64,000 bases of DNA, taken from the NCBI GenBank assembly GCA_948567375.1, contig OX419757.1, positions 38,316,001-38,380,000 of the forward strand, written 5' to 3'. Made by a program: the position numbers and the translations under genes. This stretch comes from Lunularia cruciata (Eukaryota > Streptophyta > Marchantiopsida > Lunulariales > Lunulariaceae). Shown here piece after piece: positions 34,901 through 47,339 of the stretch. Numbering within the stretch: the stretch's first letter is position 1; every line of letters starts with the position of its first letter. Below the pieces are notes generated by a model. It did no database searches. It saw nothing but the letters and a program-made list of their open reading frames with translations, and was not told where the DNA came from.

Positions 34901-37569
34901 CCCTCCTGCCAGACCCTTATTTGGAGTAAGGTGAGTTTATTTGTCAGTCGACTTTGCGCTTCACGTGTTTGAGGGTTCATTTTTGTCTGGATACTATTTT
35001 CCGCTGACATACACCATTGCCACATGCTCGAGTTCCCGTCAAAAGTTTCCCCGCTGGCATTCACACCCCCCGTTCCCTGATTTGTGTATTATGGTCGTAT
35101 GGATGACTCAAGTGGTTGGTCTACCAGGGGAGAACCAAATACACCTCTCGGAGGTGAATTGTATGCAGAAGACGGCAATTCCAAGCTTTCTGAACAGGTG
35201 CCAATATATATCTTGCCACCTGCTATTATGTAGGAATACGCATAGATCATGTATATTTTCTTCTACTAGCAAGTATTGTCTCAAAGCAATTCTTCATTAA
35301 TCCGTGCAAGATATCATTGTTCTATTTCCTGAGCCCATGTTTTTACATCATTTGTAGTAAATATCACATAATTCTGAGCATGCGCATGCACATGTTCACT
35401 ATTTGGAGCATACACGCACTAAGCGTGTTTCCCTGGAGTCAACGCAACAAGTTTGTTTATTTTGATCACTACCTCTTACACTCATGTCCTTGGCATTGCA
35501 GTTGGATGTGATATTCGATGTTATTGGTACTCCTTGTTGGAAGGACATCGAAAGCGTTCCTAGTGAATCATGGCGATCTTACCTCAAACAGGTCCCCGGA
35601 AGGGTAAGGTTTTAACCTGCTTCCCGATCTTACGGGAGCTATAGAATGTCTCTGGAGGTGGTCCTCCTCTACTCTGTATTGGTTAAAATGGACTAGAATA
35701 TCTACTGGAAAATCGGTTCGTATATTGTTCCAAAGCGTGTGTGGAAGTGAAGGGCATCAGGTTCCACTGGAAAGCTCTGAATGTTAAAACAAAATTTGAA
35801 TGACGTGAATATCGCCATATGCTTTCAATGAAGATAAATATAAGAATAACCAGCAAGCTTCTCAAACTCCAGGACTGCACTTTTGACGATTCAGCTCTAT
35901 AACTGTCATGGAAGTGTGTGTAAGTTGCCTTTCGAATTGCAGTATTTCTTGTTTCTGGAGCATGTTTTTCTCCTTTGGCAGTGGAAGTCTGCAAGCCATC
36001 CCGTTTGCAAACTTAGGATTGGTGTTTTCAACCTGTGTAAGTCAATGGATTGATTGACATCTTTGGTGCTTGTCTATCCCGATTGTCTCAGGCTGGAAAC
36101 ATGATCTCACAACTCACAGGATGTGTTGATGAAGAGGCTTTGGACCTTCTTTCAAGAATGCTGGCCTTTGATCCTGCTCGTCGGTGCACAGCTGAAGAAG
36201 CTCTTGCTCACACCTATGTAGGTCCTCGTTTCCTATCTGCATTGATCTTGACTTCTGGATGAAAGTAATGTTATATCAGTAAAGTATTTAGAACAGACTC
36301 ACTGTCAGAGGTGGACTTATTGCTCTTTGTTGCGACTTACAATCCCGATTTCAGAATGGGATAAGAAACTAGTAAATTAACCTGCCTAAAACTAGGCAGG
36401 TTAATTTACTAGTTTCTTATCCCATTCTGAAATCGGGATTGTAAGTAGGGGTCAATTATAGGACTCCAGAATACTTCTTCATACTTTGACCACAGGATCT
36501 TGGACTCTTAAAAACGCTGAGTCGTGAAGTAAGGTTTGCTGAAGAACGGGTTTTCGTTTTACTGGAGATGTCCAAAGTACATGATCACCTCTCCTTGATG
36601 GGCACCAGCTGCTATTTGTTTCTGTACCGTCCGATATTCCTTGGCGGTCCGCAAACTCAGTTTCAAAAACTTGTCCTAGTTAACGGATGAGTTTTTTCCA
36701 CAACGTCTTGCAGTTCAAGAGCCTCAACCGACCTCAAGATGTACCCCCAATCACGTTCGAGACTGCTCCATCAGCCCTTCCAGAGGACCCTGTCTGGGCC
36801 ATCAGCGATCCTGCAGTCGCCCTGGGCCTTCTTGAGGTAAAGACCAAATCACCTAGATAGCGTTAGTGACATTTCTGTCAACTTTCAAAGCGTCAAGCTT
36901 TAAAGAATTTTGTTTCCTTAAGTCGAGGACTTCACCAAATGGAATGTTTCTAACGATCCCTCAATGTTCCATCGCCTGCAGCGAGAATTGGAGAACTCGA
37001 TGTGCCAGCCAGATGGAGGACGACAAACATTGGAGTGGCTTCTCCAAAGGGAGGTCGAGAGACAACAAGAGCGTTTCAAGTTGCGCCAGATTGTCGCGAA
37101 AGCGGCCACGGAGATGGCCGTTCCAAAGAATCAGCCGTTACAGCTCTTTCCGGGTGCGTCATTTTTTGCAGGCCCGGCAGTGATAGGGTCAAATCCAGGA
37201 AGTTCGAGAGTTTCCCAACAGTATCCTCGTGCCGCCACCTATTTAGCAGAAGGACCTTCCTTGACCTTGGACGTGAAGGCTGTAGATGCCTTTGATGGCA
37301 GTGTAGCCCAGGAACCAGTTGCAAAGAAGAAAGGTGGTAGAAAAAAGACCATCATCAAGCAGGGTTCACTCCGCATTGAACTGAATTCGGTGCCATCCCC
37401 TCAGACTAGTAGAACGTCTACTAGATCAGCCAAACAAAAGCCTAACGCTGGGACTTATGATGGACTCCCAGTTGCTGAAACTGTACCACGGCGGTCACCA
37501 CGTCTCAGGGAGGCTCATGCACAAGGTGAGCTTCCTCATCGAAAGAGATTCTGTTTGCGGGCTATTTGA
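31908..37569 (+). CDS. MAP-kinase-like (CMGC) protein kinase, 15 exons, 603 aa
   Basis: Exons: 31908-31980, 32265-32365, 32526-32622, 32821-32899, 33146-33256, 33702-33786, 34100-34192, 34319-34389, 34664-34688, 34863-34930, 35128-35197, 35502-35603, 36092-36217, 36714-36836, 36982-37569. All introns are GT-AG and phases agree. An in-frame TAA at 31893 supports the ATG. Motifs: glycine loop GAGSYGDV (36-43), catalytic lysine VALK (K58), helix-C glutamate LREV (E76), HRDIKSEN (153-160), DFG (173-175), APE (221-223), [12 protein letters not shown]. The core is therefore complete and probably active. Between DFG and APE the segment is about 20 residues longer than in ERK2, and where MAP kinases have TxY it reads TKT (211-213). 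The KRIPDVF segment recalls Nemo-like kinases. A basic, Ser-rich C-terminal tail of about 195 aa carries a nuclear-signal-like KKKGGRKK (523-530). Substrates are unknown. Confidence 0.9.
36335..36446. repeat. 112-bp perfect hairpin in intron 13 of the kinase gene
   Basis: Two perfectly complementary 54-bp arms (36335-36388 and 36393-36446) are separated by four bases. The element lies between exons 13 (to 36217) and 14 (from 36714). No coding match is seen. It could be a small foldback transposon, a precursor of small RNAs, or a palindromic assembly artefact. Confidence 0.9.
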
Positions 37570-40500
37570 GAGGATTTAGCGATCCTTGTTTCTTGTACGA
37601 TACGTTGACTAATTTTTTGTACAGGATTAGATTAACCTAGTATATTCTTTCAGTAGGAGAAACAGCCAGTAACAAAAATCTCATAAAAAATGGTCTTATT
37701 CAACTTACGAGGCAGCACGGCCACTTTTGAGAGTTGTTCCCATTTGAATTCTTAGTACATCTCTGCCGGTCTTGTTTTACACGCTATTCTTTGGCCAGCC
37801 CGGTAGTTCGCGAGTGATTAATTACCCCCTTGTCGAGACGCCTCCTGATTTAGAATCTCGAAGATATTTAGATATTTATCTAAATGAGCTCCAGGAGACG
37901 GAAGAATGAGCAATTTTACACTAGTATTGGTCAGATAGAAGGACAATCGTGAAATCTCGCTGGGAAGGTAAGCTTTGCACATGGCTATTCATCTAACTTG
38001 GTGGGATTTTGCCCACTCTTATTTTACTACCTCAAGTTTCCATGACGGGTATGCAGAGTTTACAGATTTTCTGGTTGTTCCTATCCTCTTTACAGCAGTG
38101 GAATACTAAGTGGGTCTTGACTTAGTGTGGTGGGTCTCTGAATGTATTTTAATAACCTGTGCATTAGGAGAACCCAATTGTTTCTGGTGTAGATCTTGAA
38201 GGAAACCTGTAGAACGCAGTGCCCTCCTCGAGAAGCAGTCGTATTATAGCTTTAGTGTGAAGGTCTGTGCTGAATCTCGAGCCAAGTCATCAACAAATTG
38301 CACAGGGTTCATGGTTTGTTTCAATTATGAGTTCTTATGAACTTAAGAGGATCTTCCATTCAGCCAACCAGAACTACATCATTTAAGAAAATTCTCCTGC
38401 AAAGTTTTGTAGAACTGACATGACGATCCAGAGACTTCAACTCGGCATGTTCTGGAAAGTTCTTGGCAGATGGATCTCCAGGTTACTATCGTCACTTAAA
38501 TCCATTGGAGATCAATTAGAGCTTCTGTTGATTCTTGACGAAACAGCTCTCTGTTGAATTGGAAACAAAGGTGGTGATGGTCACTAAACAGCATCAACGA
38601 AGATTACTTGGAATTACCTTTTGAAACTGGATAGAAAGAACGGTACCCAGGTCTGCGGACAAAGAAGAAAATTTCTTGCCAGCATCTCTTGGAAATAGAG
38701 GAGATAGGATAGAGTTCCCAAGAACTCTGCAGTCGTATGAAGACGAAATACTCCTTACAGGTAGCTTGCATTTGAGTTATCTGCCCTTGTTTGTGTTGGA
38801 GCCTACCTTGAATTTTTCAGCTTACTTCCTTTCTAGTTGTCCCCACATTTGACTACTAACGTCGTTTTTCCGGAAACATTTAACATGCCAAGCATGGCCA
38901 CGCCTAGAAGCTGTCTGCATAAACTCTAGCTACAGCTAAGATGGTGATATATGCACCCTGATTGAAATGTTTTCCATCCATGATCTTCACTATCTAAATC
39001 TGGTGCGACCCTCTACCCATCAGTAATAAGGGGCAACTTGTGAACGTCTTCGATTTCCTTTGCAAGGGATTCTGGAAAACATTCCAAGCAGAGGCACGAA
39101 CTCGAAACAATAAGGTTTGGTACACGGCAGTGATTCAAGAACAGTGGAACGAGACTACTCAGCTTCGGCTACAGGTGGTTGCAATCGACTCCTGGTACGC
39201 TATCCACAGCATTTGCCACTGCGGAACCTTCGTCCCGGGAGACAATCCTGTCTGGAGTCTAAACTCATCGATAGAAGTAGGAAGTCACGCAAATACTATT
39301 TCTCGTGGACTTTTATCCTCCTGCACCCCTTGACTTTCAGTTGGAGGACTTCTAACGTCCAAGGACACGAGTTAATGTGCATGTCCATCATGTCTGGACG
39401 TGCAGCTTCGGTTGGCACGCTTTGAACGCCCACGGAAGCCAACGTTTTGAGAGCTCCGTGGTGTTTTCACATGGAAACTAGGCCTTATAAACTCTGCTGC
39501 AATGTGAAAAATAACGTAACACGCTCAAACCATGAAGTGCTCACGACAATGTTGAGATGTCATAACTCCCCCAACCCAGAAATGCCCTGGAAGCTCTAAA
39601 TGCCCAAGACTACACTACGGTGCACGTAACTTATCTCACACCCTAGGGTGGGTCAAGGAAGCCGTCAGGTCAAGAAGGAACATATTTTATACACTCCGTA
39701 TAACTGGGAGTTATGTAACCGTCCTCAGGATATGATACACTGGAATTTGTTGGGATACGGAGCTGTTACTAAAAAGTGGTGATTTGTTTTTGGCAGTGGC
39801 GTATGACGCGTCGGGACGTGGGAAGCGACCACATGACTTCCGAAACGCGAGTGACCCTGCAACGTTCTATGCTGCGGCGGCACGAGCTCTAAGCGTGGAG
39901 AGACCGGACGCGCCGTTGATTTCGGTTCTGCCCAAACCTCTTCTCGATTTCTCGCGCATCCTTAAAAGAGCTCGCTACTCGAATGTTCAATACCACCTTC
40001 ATACTACTCACTCGAGCTCTCACCCCCAAGAAGGCCCCCAAGGCGGTCTAGAGGAAGAGGAGAGTGCAAAGAGCGACAGGTGTAACTACATGCTTGCTGC
40101 TTACGGTTTATGAGAGAGAAAGATTGACTTTGAGAAACTCATTGAGAAACTTTCTCGGCGATTGAGAGAAGGGAGAAAGAAACCTTCTTTGCTTTAACTT
40201 TGAGTTGGCGGCGCTTGGTTAAGTCCAGTACAGCAGCAAGAAGAAACGGCTGTGAGAGAGAGAGAGAGAGATGGATAGAGAATTCCGGTGGAGAGCGTCC
40301 TGTCAAATAGAAACCTTAGAGAGGAAAGGCTCGTAATTGCCGCAGTGGAGAAATTGGGTGAAAGATGTGAAATTGGCGAAAGAGTTCTGAACTGCGGAAC
40401 GATGAGAGTAGGAATGTGTTTGGCAGTCGGTCACTCAATCGGATCACACAGATTGGAGTTATCCATACAACAACAGCTGACATTGAACTGTGAACCTTCT

Positions 40501-40720
40501 TGAAACAAGAAGAGACAAGTGTGCTGAACCTTCAGCACTGCAATGGGGTACCGAAGTTAAAGTTTGCAGGAAATTTGTGGATTTGTGCATGGTGAAGAAG
40601 TGGACACAGAGCGGTCTGCGCACTTGAGACCAGAGACTGTGTTTGTATAATAGCTGAAAGCACCGCTAGTTAAGCAGAGAAAGAGAGAAGCATACAGTAG
40701 CAAGTAAGAAAGAAATACAA
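37570..40720. other. Intergenic region between kinase and SOSS-B genes
   Basis: I find no clear gene. The only coding-like stretch is about 39794-40113 (+). It follows a possible 3' splice site (TTTTTGGCAG), has an alanine- and arginine-rich composition and ends with a TGA, but has no partner exon that I can identify. A GA dinucleotide run lies at about 40252-40271. The last 500 bp presumably hold the promoter of the next gene, with a TATA-like GTATAATAG near 40643. Confidence 0.5.
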
Positions 40721-41275
40721 ATGATGATGATGGCACAATCCCCAGCAGCGGGTCCACGAATGCAGCAGCAACAAGGACCATCACCGCAGCAGCAGCAACT
40801 AGCAGCAGCCACGGTGCGGTTGTGTGACTTGCGACCTTCCGTGAGCAGCATCGTAAATACTACCTTCATAATTCTCGAGAAAGGTCAAACGCCTCGCATT
40901 ACTGAAACAACAGGTCAAGCTGTGTGCGTGGCTTTGGTGGCTGACTCGACTGCAGCTGTGCATTTGCAGCTGTGGGGTCCTGAGTGCGATTCCTTCCAAC
41001 CCAGTGACATTATCCGCCTTACTAACGGAGTTTTTTCGTATTACAACCACAACATGGTTTTAAGAGCAGGGCAGAAGGGTTTGCTGGAGAAGATTGGGCA
41101 CTTCACCATGATTTTTGTAGAGAACCCAAACATGAGCAAGTTGAAATGGAGTCCGGATCCCTCTAACTCAAAATTGCTTCAACCCATTGGGTTGATGCAT
41201 GCTTCCTCCTCCCCACAAGGCTCCTCCCATGGTGGTGGCCATGGATCTTTCATCAACTCTAGGGGCTATCATTGA
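40721..41275 (+). CDS. SOSS complex subunit B homolog (OB-fold ssDNA-binding protein), 184 aa
   Basis: Proteins of this family (human hSSB1/SOSS-B1, NABP) bind single-stranded DNA through one OB fold and act in double-strand-break repair and genome maintenance. This frame is intronless and opens with four methionines and glutamine-rich MQQQQ and QQQQ runs (residues 14-26). The OB fold follows at about residues 32-145. Family hallmarks are the VNTTFIILEKG strand, VALVADSTAAVHLQLWG, DIIRLTNGVFSY and VLRAGQKG, and the C-terminal NMSKLKWSPDPSN segment. The tail is short, with Gly/His/Ser. At 184 aa it is close to the 200-aa size of the animal proteins. I chose the first ATG; the second to fourth would change only three residues. 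A TATA-like element lies about 75 bp upstream. The family call is firm; the gene symbol in this organism is unknown. Confidence 0.92.
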   Translation: MMMMAQSPAAGPRMQQQQGPSPQQQQLAAATVRLCDLRPSVSSIVNTTFIILEKGQTPRITETTGQAVCVALVADSTAAVHLQLWGPECDSFQPSDIIRLTNGVFSYYNHNMVLRAGQKGLLEKIGHFTMIFVENPNMSKLKWSPDPSNSKLLQPIGLMHASSSPQGSSHGGGHGSFINSRGYH

Positions 41276-43168
41276 ACTGAACTCAAGTTGCAACTCACTC
41301 ATTCACCAAACTGTTACAATGAGGAAACGAATCACAGATGATGGATCGGACACTTCTGACTCCCACACTCCCTACGACTTTAGTTGTACATAAGACACTT
41401 CCTTCCTGTTCAGACAGGCCGTCACTTTCGGAATATGTTTCAAATGATGTGCCAAGATTGTACAGTTTCAATACAAAAGAGTTTGATTTGATACCTTCAA
41501 TTCTCCTCTCCACATGGGTTGCCTACGACGTCGTCTGAGCATCTGCGTTCAACGTGTATAAATTGATTTGATGATATCCATACATGAATATACAGTGTTC
41601 CTGTACTAAAACCCCAATTAATGTCTGTCCCAAAGTCCTTGTTGAACAGATTCCTTCTTGACGACCTTGAGAGTGTCAGTAAACGAACTGCATCCGTGAT
41701 TCTCTCTATTTTTAGCAGTTCGCCATGAATCTCGTCCATTTCGTTACTTGCCCTTCCGCTCTTCCAGCCTAGAAGCCGAGTCTTGCGCATACTGCCAGAA
41801 TCATCAATCAATACAGAAAATCGTGGAGACGGTATAATGGAGGTGGTGGTGGCAGTCTGTGAATGGCCCGCACGTCGGCAGTAGGCGCACTTCTCCGAGA
41901 TAGATCATGGGACTAACGTGGTGGTCAGGTATATACCCTGCCAGTACTTCAAGTCTAAATAGAATTTTGAGAGAATTAAAACACCTCATTCCGACATTGC
42001 ATGTTGCTCAACTAGCTTGTAGACTGGACACATGCACAAACAAGGAATCCAATGCATTAAGTTTCCACATGTAATATGGCGCCTACAAAGCAGATTATGA
42101 AAATTCGCTGAGCACAATAAAAGACTTACCTGTTGATAAGTTTATGAGTTTCTGTTGACTTACAAGAACTTCTTCGTGCACTTCAAACTATTCTTCTGCA
42201 AACTTGTCATAGAACTGCATTGAATGCACATGGAAAAGAACTGATTCTTGACCTCGAAAGTTGAGTCCGCTGTGAAAGAATCCACTCCGCCTCCTTCCAG
42301 GACTATCTATGAGATTAGACCGCTCGGTTACGGTCTAATCTCAAGTCCGTCCCGTGATGGTATAGACTGACGTAACCACCCCTCAGCATAAAGTATAGGA
42401 GGTTTCCGGGAGATATTTAACGACCACTGATATGAAGTGATAAGCACGAGTCGAACGAAATTTCGGCAGAAGAAGGTAAACGAATGGAAAATCAAAAGAG
42501 CACGAAACAAAGTGTCTTTGGGCAATGTTTTCTGCTCTGTGCTCGCAGTATCTTCTGTTTGACTTGAAATTTAGAACTATCTTCAGCCATTACAACGTCT
42601 CCGGGTGAATTGCTCTCTGATGTTTCAATCAGTGATGCCCTGAAGCGCTGGAACTTCAGGCACGACTCGAAAGATAGCAAAATCCAACATCCGTCCTATG
42701 CAGGCCTATATATATGTGTTATTCAGGCATTGGATACAGGGAGAGCTCAGGCATTTTTCCCGCTCTGCTGAACTTTTACCAACAATATTTCATCAGGACC
42801 CGGCTTCTTAACCACATCACTCGTTAGAAAAGATACTCAGTCAACTCAGACATAAGATATTTGCATTAATGCTCTTGTCGAAGGTGAACGTGGAAAGCCA
42901 CGACAGGAATAAATCATCACTCACTCTCTCAGTGAGTCTGAAAAGCGGAAACTTATCGTTAGCTATAAGAAATTTCTTTTCGTACTGACTCTTGGGATTC
43001 ACACATGCCCCGATCAAAGTTTCCAAACTCCGGTAGATCTTACTTTCAATAGATCGATTAAGAGAGAAAACAGAGACAGACAGGGAAGTATCCCGTTGAC
43101 ATAACGAGAGACTTCATCAAGAGACACGTCATCCTTCGCAACTCGATCATGCCATGTCAGCGTCTACC
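41276..43168. other. Intergenic region; hairpin at 42311-42342
   Basis: This holds the SOSS-B 3' flank and then unassigned sequence up to the breakpoint of the next retroelement. Short frames on the minus strand (41497-41811, 42841-43026) have no recognisable domain. A 12-bp perfect stem with an 8-base loop, GAGATTAGACCG (42311-42322) against CGGTCTAATCTC (42331-42342), could be a transcript-end structure, but its role is unknown. Confidence 0.5.
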
Positions 43169-46100
43169 AGCTGAGTAGTTGAAGACGTCCGCTCGGTTTT
43201 TTGTTATTGGCCTTGTTGAGTTGGAAACTCTCACACAATTGGGCAAACTCCCAAACATCTTGTGCCATGTTGCCTCCACTATTGGTGTTGGAGGGTATCC
43301 AAGGTCTTGACCACTCCCATGTGACCAGCTATTGGTAAATTATGGGCTTCTTGAAGAAACACAAGTCACCTTTGGCTGAAACATAGATCCGGTCTTCATG
43401 GAATAGAAGGCTTTTCTTGAAGGAGAAGGTGTTATACTCCTTGTTGCATGTTGTAAGACAACCATGTACCATTTGGAAGAAGAGATCTTGTTGTAGAGTT
43501 GACAAAAACTCATTTTGGACCTTGGAGTTAATTGACATCATCATAATTGCCGTTGTGATGAGAGGAAGAGACTTCAAATCAAGTCATGATAAAGCATCAA
43601 GGATGACATGGAACCAACCTAGTTTGTACTCAAGTTTGATGTCAAACAATTGGAGTTTCTCCTCCCATTGATGATGTCGACCCTTCATGCGTTCCAAGTG
43701 CAAGGTCTTTAACAATGGTTTATGGTCAGTTTGCATGATCACTTGTTTCCCCAAGAGATAATCCTTCCATACCTTGGTGGCATATACCATTGCAAGTTGT
43801 TCCTAATCTTGTGTAGAGTAATTTCTTTCAGCCATATTTAGTTGGCAAGACACAAAGGCAATGGGATGTAGTCCATCTAGGAACTCTTGTTGCAACACAA
43901 CTCCAATTGCAAAGTTAGAAGCATCAAAATCAATCACACAAGGTAGTTGAGGATCATATGGTTGAAGACTGGGTCATGAAGACACCATATGTTTTAACTT
44001 TTGGAATGCGTCTTTGTGCATGGTGGTCCACTAGAAGCTTGATTTCTTCCCCAAGAGGTCATTCAATGGTGCAACTACATGAGCATAATAGTGGATGAAC
44101 GGTAAGTAAAAATTGGCCAATCCATTAAATATTTATACATCTATAGCATCCTTTGGAGTGGGCTAATCAATAGTGGCATTGATTTTTTCCTCATCCATCT
44201 TGATCTCTCCCAATGAGATCTTATGACCCAAGAAGGTAATTTCCTTTTGCCAAAAGGCACACTTTGACTTCTTGCAGTAAAATTTTGATTGTCGTAGTCG
44301 TCTTAGGATTTCTTGCACATGATTCTTTTGTTCAGTCTTTGTCTTGGTATGGATTAAGATATCATCCAAGAACCCCACAACGTACCAATCCAATATTCCA
44401 TCCAACACCCAATGCATCTAATCCATGAAGACTATTGGAGCATTAATGAATCCAAAAGATAGAACTCTCTACTCGAAATGCTCATATGTTGCACAAAAGG
44501 TAGTCTTATGCATATCCTCCCTATCAATGGAGATTTAAAAATAGCCGCTGCAAAGATCCAACTTGGAAAAGTATCGTGCATCACTCAATTGATCAAGCAA
44601 GTCATCAATCCAAGGCAAAGGATATGCATTCTTCACTATTTGCTTATTGAGTCCATGGTAATCAATACAAAAATGAAATCCACCATCCTTCTTTGGAATG
44701 AATAATATTGGTGCTCCCCAAGGAGAGGTACTATGTTGTATGAAGTCCTCCAATAACCCTATAAGTGTTATTTGCAACTCCTCCAACTCCTTTGGTGAGA
44801 GCCAATAGATTGGTCTACTCATTAGAATACTCCTTAGTAATAACTCAATCTTGAAAGGCATACCACAATCAAAGGGTAATCCCTTTGGCAAATCATCTGG
44901 AAACACATCCGCAAACTCCTGAACTCTTTGATCAACCATTGCTTGATGAGGCTCTTGGCACTCCTTAGATTATCCTTGTGCAATTGGTTTGATCCACACC
45001 GCAAAAATAGATGTATCTTCCTCTAAAGCTTGTTTGATGGCTACTTCACTAACAAACTTCCCATCTAGGGACTCATCTCTCTTCAAAGCTTGCTCTGTGG
45101 CTACTTTCTTGGAAAACTTCCCATTTTTGGACTCATCTCCCTTCAAGGCTTGCTCTATGGCTACCTTCTCAACAAACTTCCCATCCTAGGACTGACTATT
45201 CTTAGGTGTCTTACTTAGAGGTGCCAAACAACCTAATTAGAAATTCCTACCTCGATGTTGTACTTGAATTTTTTGTCAAGTCCAATCAATTGAACCTTAA
45301 TTTATTCAAGCCAAGGTAGTCCTAGAATGACATCATAGGGTAGAGATGCCACTACAAACCTCATACACTCCAAATACTCCTTCTTGATCTTGAAGGTAAT
45401 AGGATGCGAGGTACAGAATGTAGAACCCTTTCTACCATCCTCCATCATCAATCTACCTTGAATTACTGACTTGATATGAATATCTCATTCCTTTGCTTCT
45501 TGCATAAACAAGCAATTCTTTGAACTTCTAGAATCAACTAAAATCCTACAAACCCAATTAGATATCATACCTTGCAAGTGAAGCAAACTTGCATAGGTTG
45601 AGCCTTCAATCCCATTGGAACTAATCAAGTTCCCAATAGGCGGCTCAAAATCTCTTACTGAGATTATTCATTTCCTTGATCATTCCACTCCACAAACTCC
45701 ATATAGGCTACTTGTCAAGGTCACCATTCCTAAGTGGACATTCAACAATGCAATGTCCAATTTGGTGATAATAAAAACAACCATCATTTTGTCACAATCT
45801 TTCTCTATTTGTTGTACCAAGTGGTCTCTATTGGATAGCATCAATCTCCATTGGTGCCGGTTCCTCCACCCGTGCATAATGTACTGGTAGGCTTTGTGTA
45901 GGCCGAGGTCAAGACCAAGTTGTTGCAACCAAGGAATCAAAGCGCTCAACCAATTGCATAGCTTCTTACACATTTTGTGGTACTTGCATGGTCACCTATA
46001 CTTTGGTTTGTGATTGCAAACCTCAAAAATCAATCCATGACTTCACCTTCTTGTATATCTGGATGTGCATGATGATGTTTTGAATTACGTGATGTAGTTC

Positions 46101-47117
46101 CTTATAGAGCCAATTTGCTTCAACTTCACCAATTTATCTCATGCAGATTGAATAACATTTACAGTTTAAATTCAACCAAGTATTGCATCCTTGAATTTTG
46201 CCCATGTCAAGATTGGTGCAACAATCTATCATTAAGCTTGCTCCACTCAGAATCGCCACCAAATTTTTGCCACATCATCCAATTGGCTAGAAGCCAAGTG
46301 AATTTGTTTTTGTTCATCTTGAAGATTGGTAGCTTCAAAATAACATTTGTAGTCAAACATAAAACTCCCCACTATGTCTGGAAGATTCTTGCCTTCAAAC
46401 ACCTTGGGTTTTGGAAATCGGATTTGATCTTCTCCATCTCAAATTGGTGCTCTCTTTATATGTTCTTTTTGTTGTTGGTCTCGTTCATCCAACAATTGAG
46501 TAAGGTGCTTGATTTGTTGTTGCATAGCAATGATAACATCTAGTATTGCAACCATGGCTACTACTCTATCCCACTACTCCCAATTTATCTAATTTATCCA
46601 CCGGTCTCCATAAGTTACAACTAGCAGTATCAAGGGTTCCTCAAACAAGGTGATCATATGCAGAAACTCCTACCCAAACCATGAGATGATGAATTGTGTG
46701 AAACAATGCTTGGGTAATACTTGGACATGAAAATCCTAATGGTTTGGCAAAAGTGGATTTGGTGGTCCATAAATACCATCCATTATGTTCTTGCTCTAAT
46801 ACTAATGTAAAAGACCAAGATCAATGAGAGAAATAGGAGAATGGAAGATCATATTGGAACATTTGAATATGGGTAAACTCTGAATGCCTTGCATGAGTTT
46901 TGGCCCCTGTATTTATAAGGATCCTACAAGGCTCTTGAGAAACTTCTCAAGAAGCTTCCTTCTAGAAGCCATTTACTTGGCATGCAAGCTAAGCTATTTG
47001 GAAGCTTCTAGAAGCTACCTACTTGGGGTGCAAGCTAAGCTAGCTAGGAAGCTTCCCAAGAAGCTTCTTAGATACTTCTGGAATATTCTAGGCTAATTTG
47101 TCTTATTTGCTACTTGA
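43169..47117 (-). mobile_element. Fourth family-1 Ty3/gypsy copy, truncated at both ends
   Basis: Reading on the minus strand from 47117 down: partial 5' LTR (46806-47117), gag (about 45680-46760), protease (about 45240-45600), three linker repeats (about 45010-45190), RT (44163-44939), RNase H (43584-43930) and the start of integrase (43169-43577). The left break falls near the integrase core and the right break inside the LTR. RT keeps FCIDYHGLN and KLDLCSGY (44535-44939) and a FLDDILIHT box (44163-44417). No intact frame spans two domains. It lies alone between host genes, away from the large cluster. Confidence 0.9.
46806..47117 (-). repeat. Truncated 5' LTR of the fourth family-1 copy
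   Basis: About 312 of the expected 416 bp are present, from TGTAAAAGACC to TTTGCTACTT. The outer 100 bp of U3 are missing, and unrelated sequence starts at about 47118. A shortened GAA-TTC-GAA array remains near 47001-47015. Confidence 0.85.
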
Positions 47118-47339
47118 TGTAGGCATCTAAAAACCTCAATTGCTAGGGGGATAATGGTATCAAAGGAGAGTTGTGGTGCATATTGGTTCTCCTTGCCCTT
47201 GGAGGCAATGGTTGCCGCTACTCCCGCTTGTATACTTACCCATGCCAATGACTCCACTCATTGAATGTTTGTCAATACCACATCATGCAAGGTGCAATGA
47301 CTATCTACAAAAAATAAATTCCTTGCACCTAACAAATAG

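Noticed and set aside
39784-40113. Possible exon of a protein gene before SOSS-B
   Set aside because: The composition is coding-like and an acceptor-like word precedes it, but there is no ATG or partner exon that I can join in phase, so it is mentioned only in the intergenic entry.
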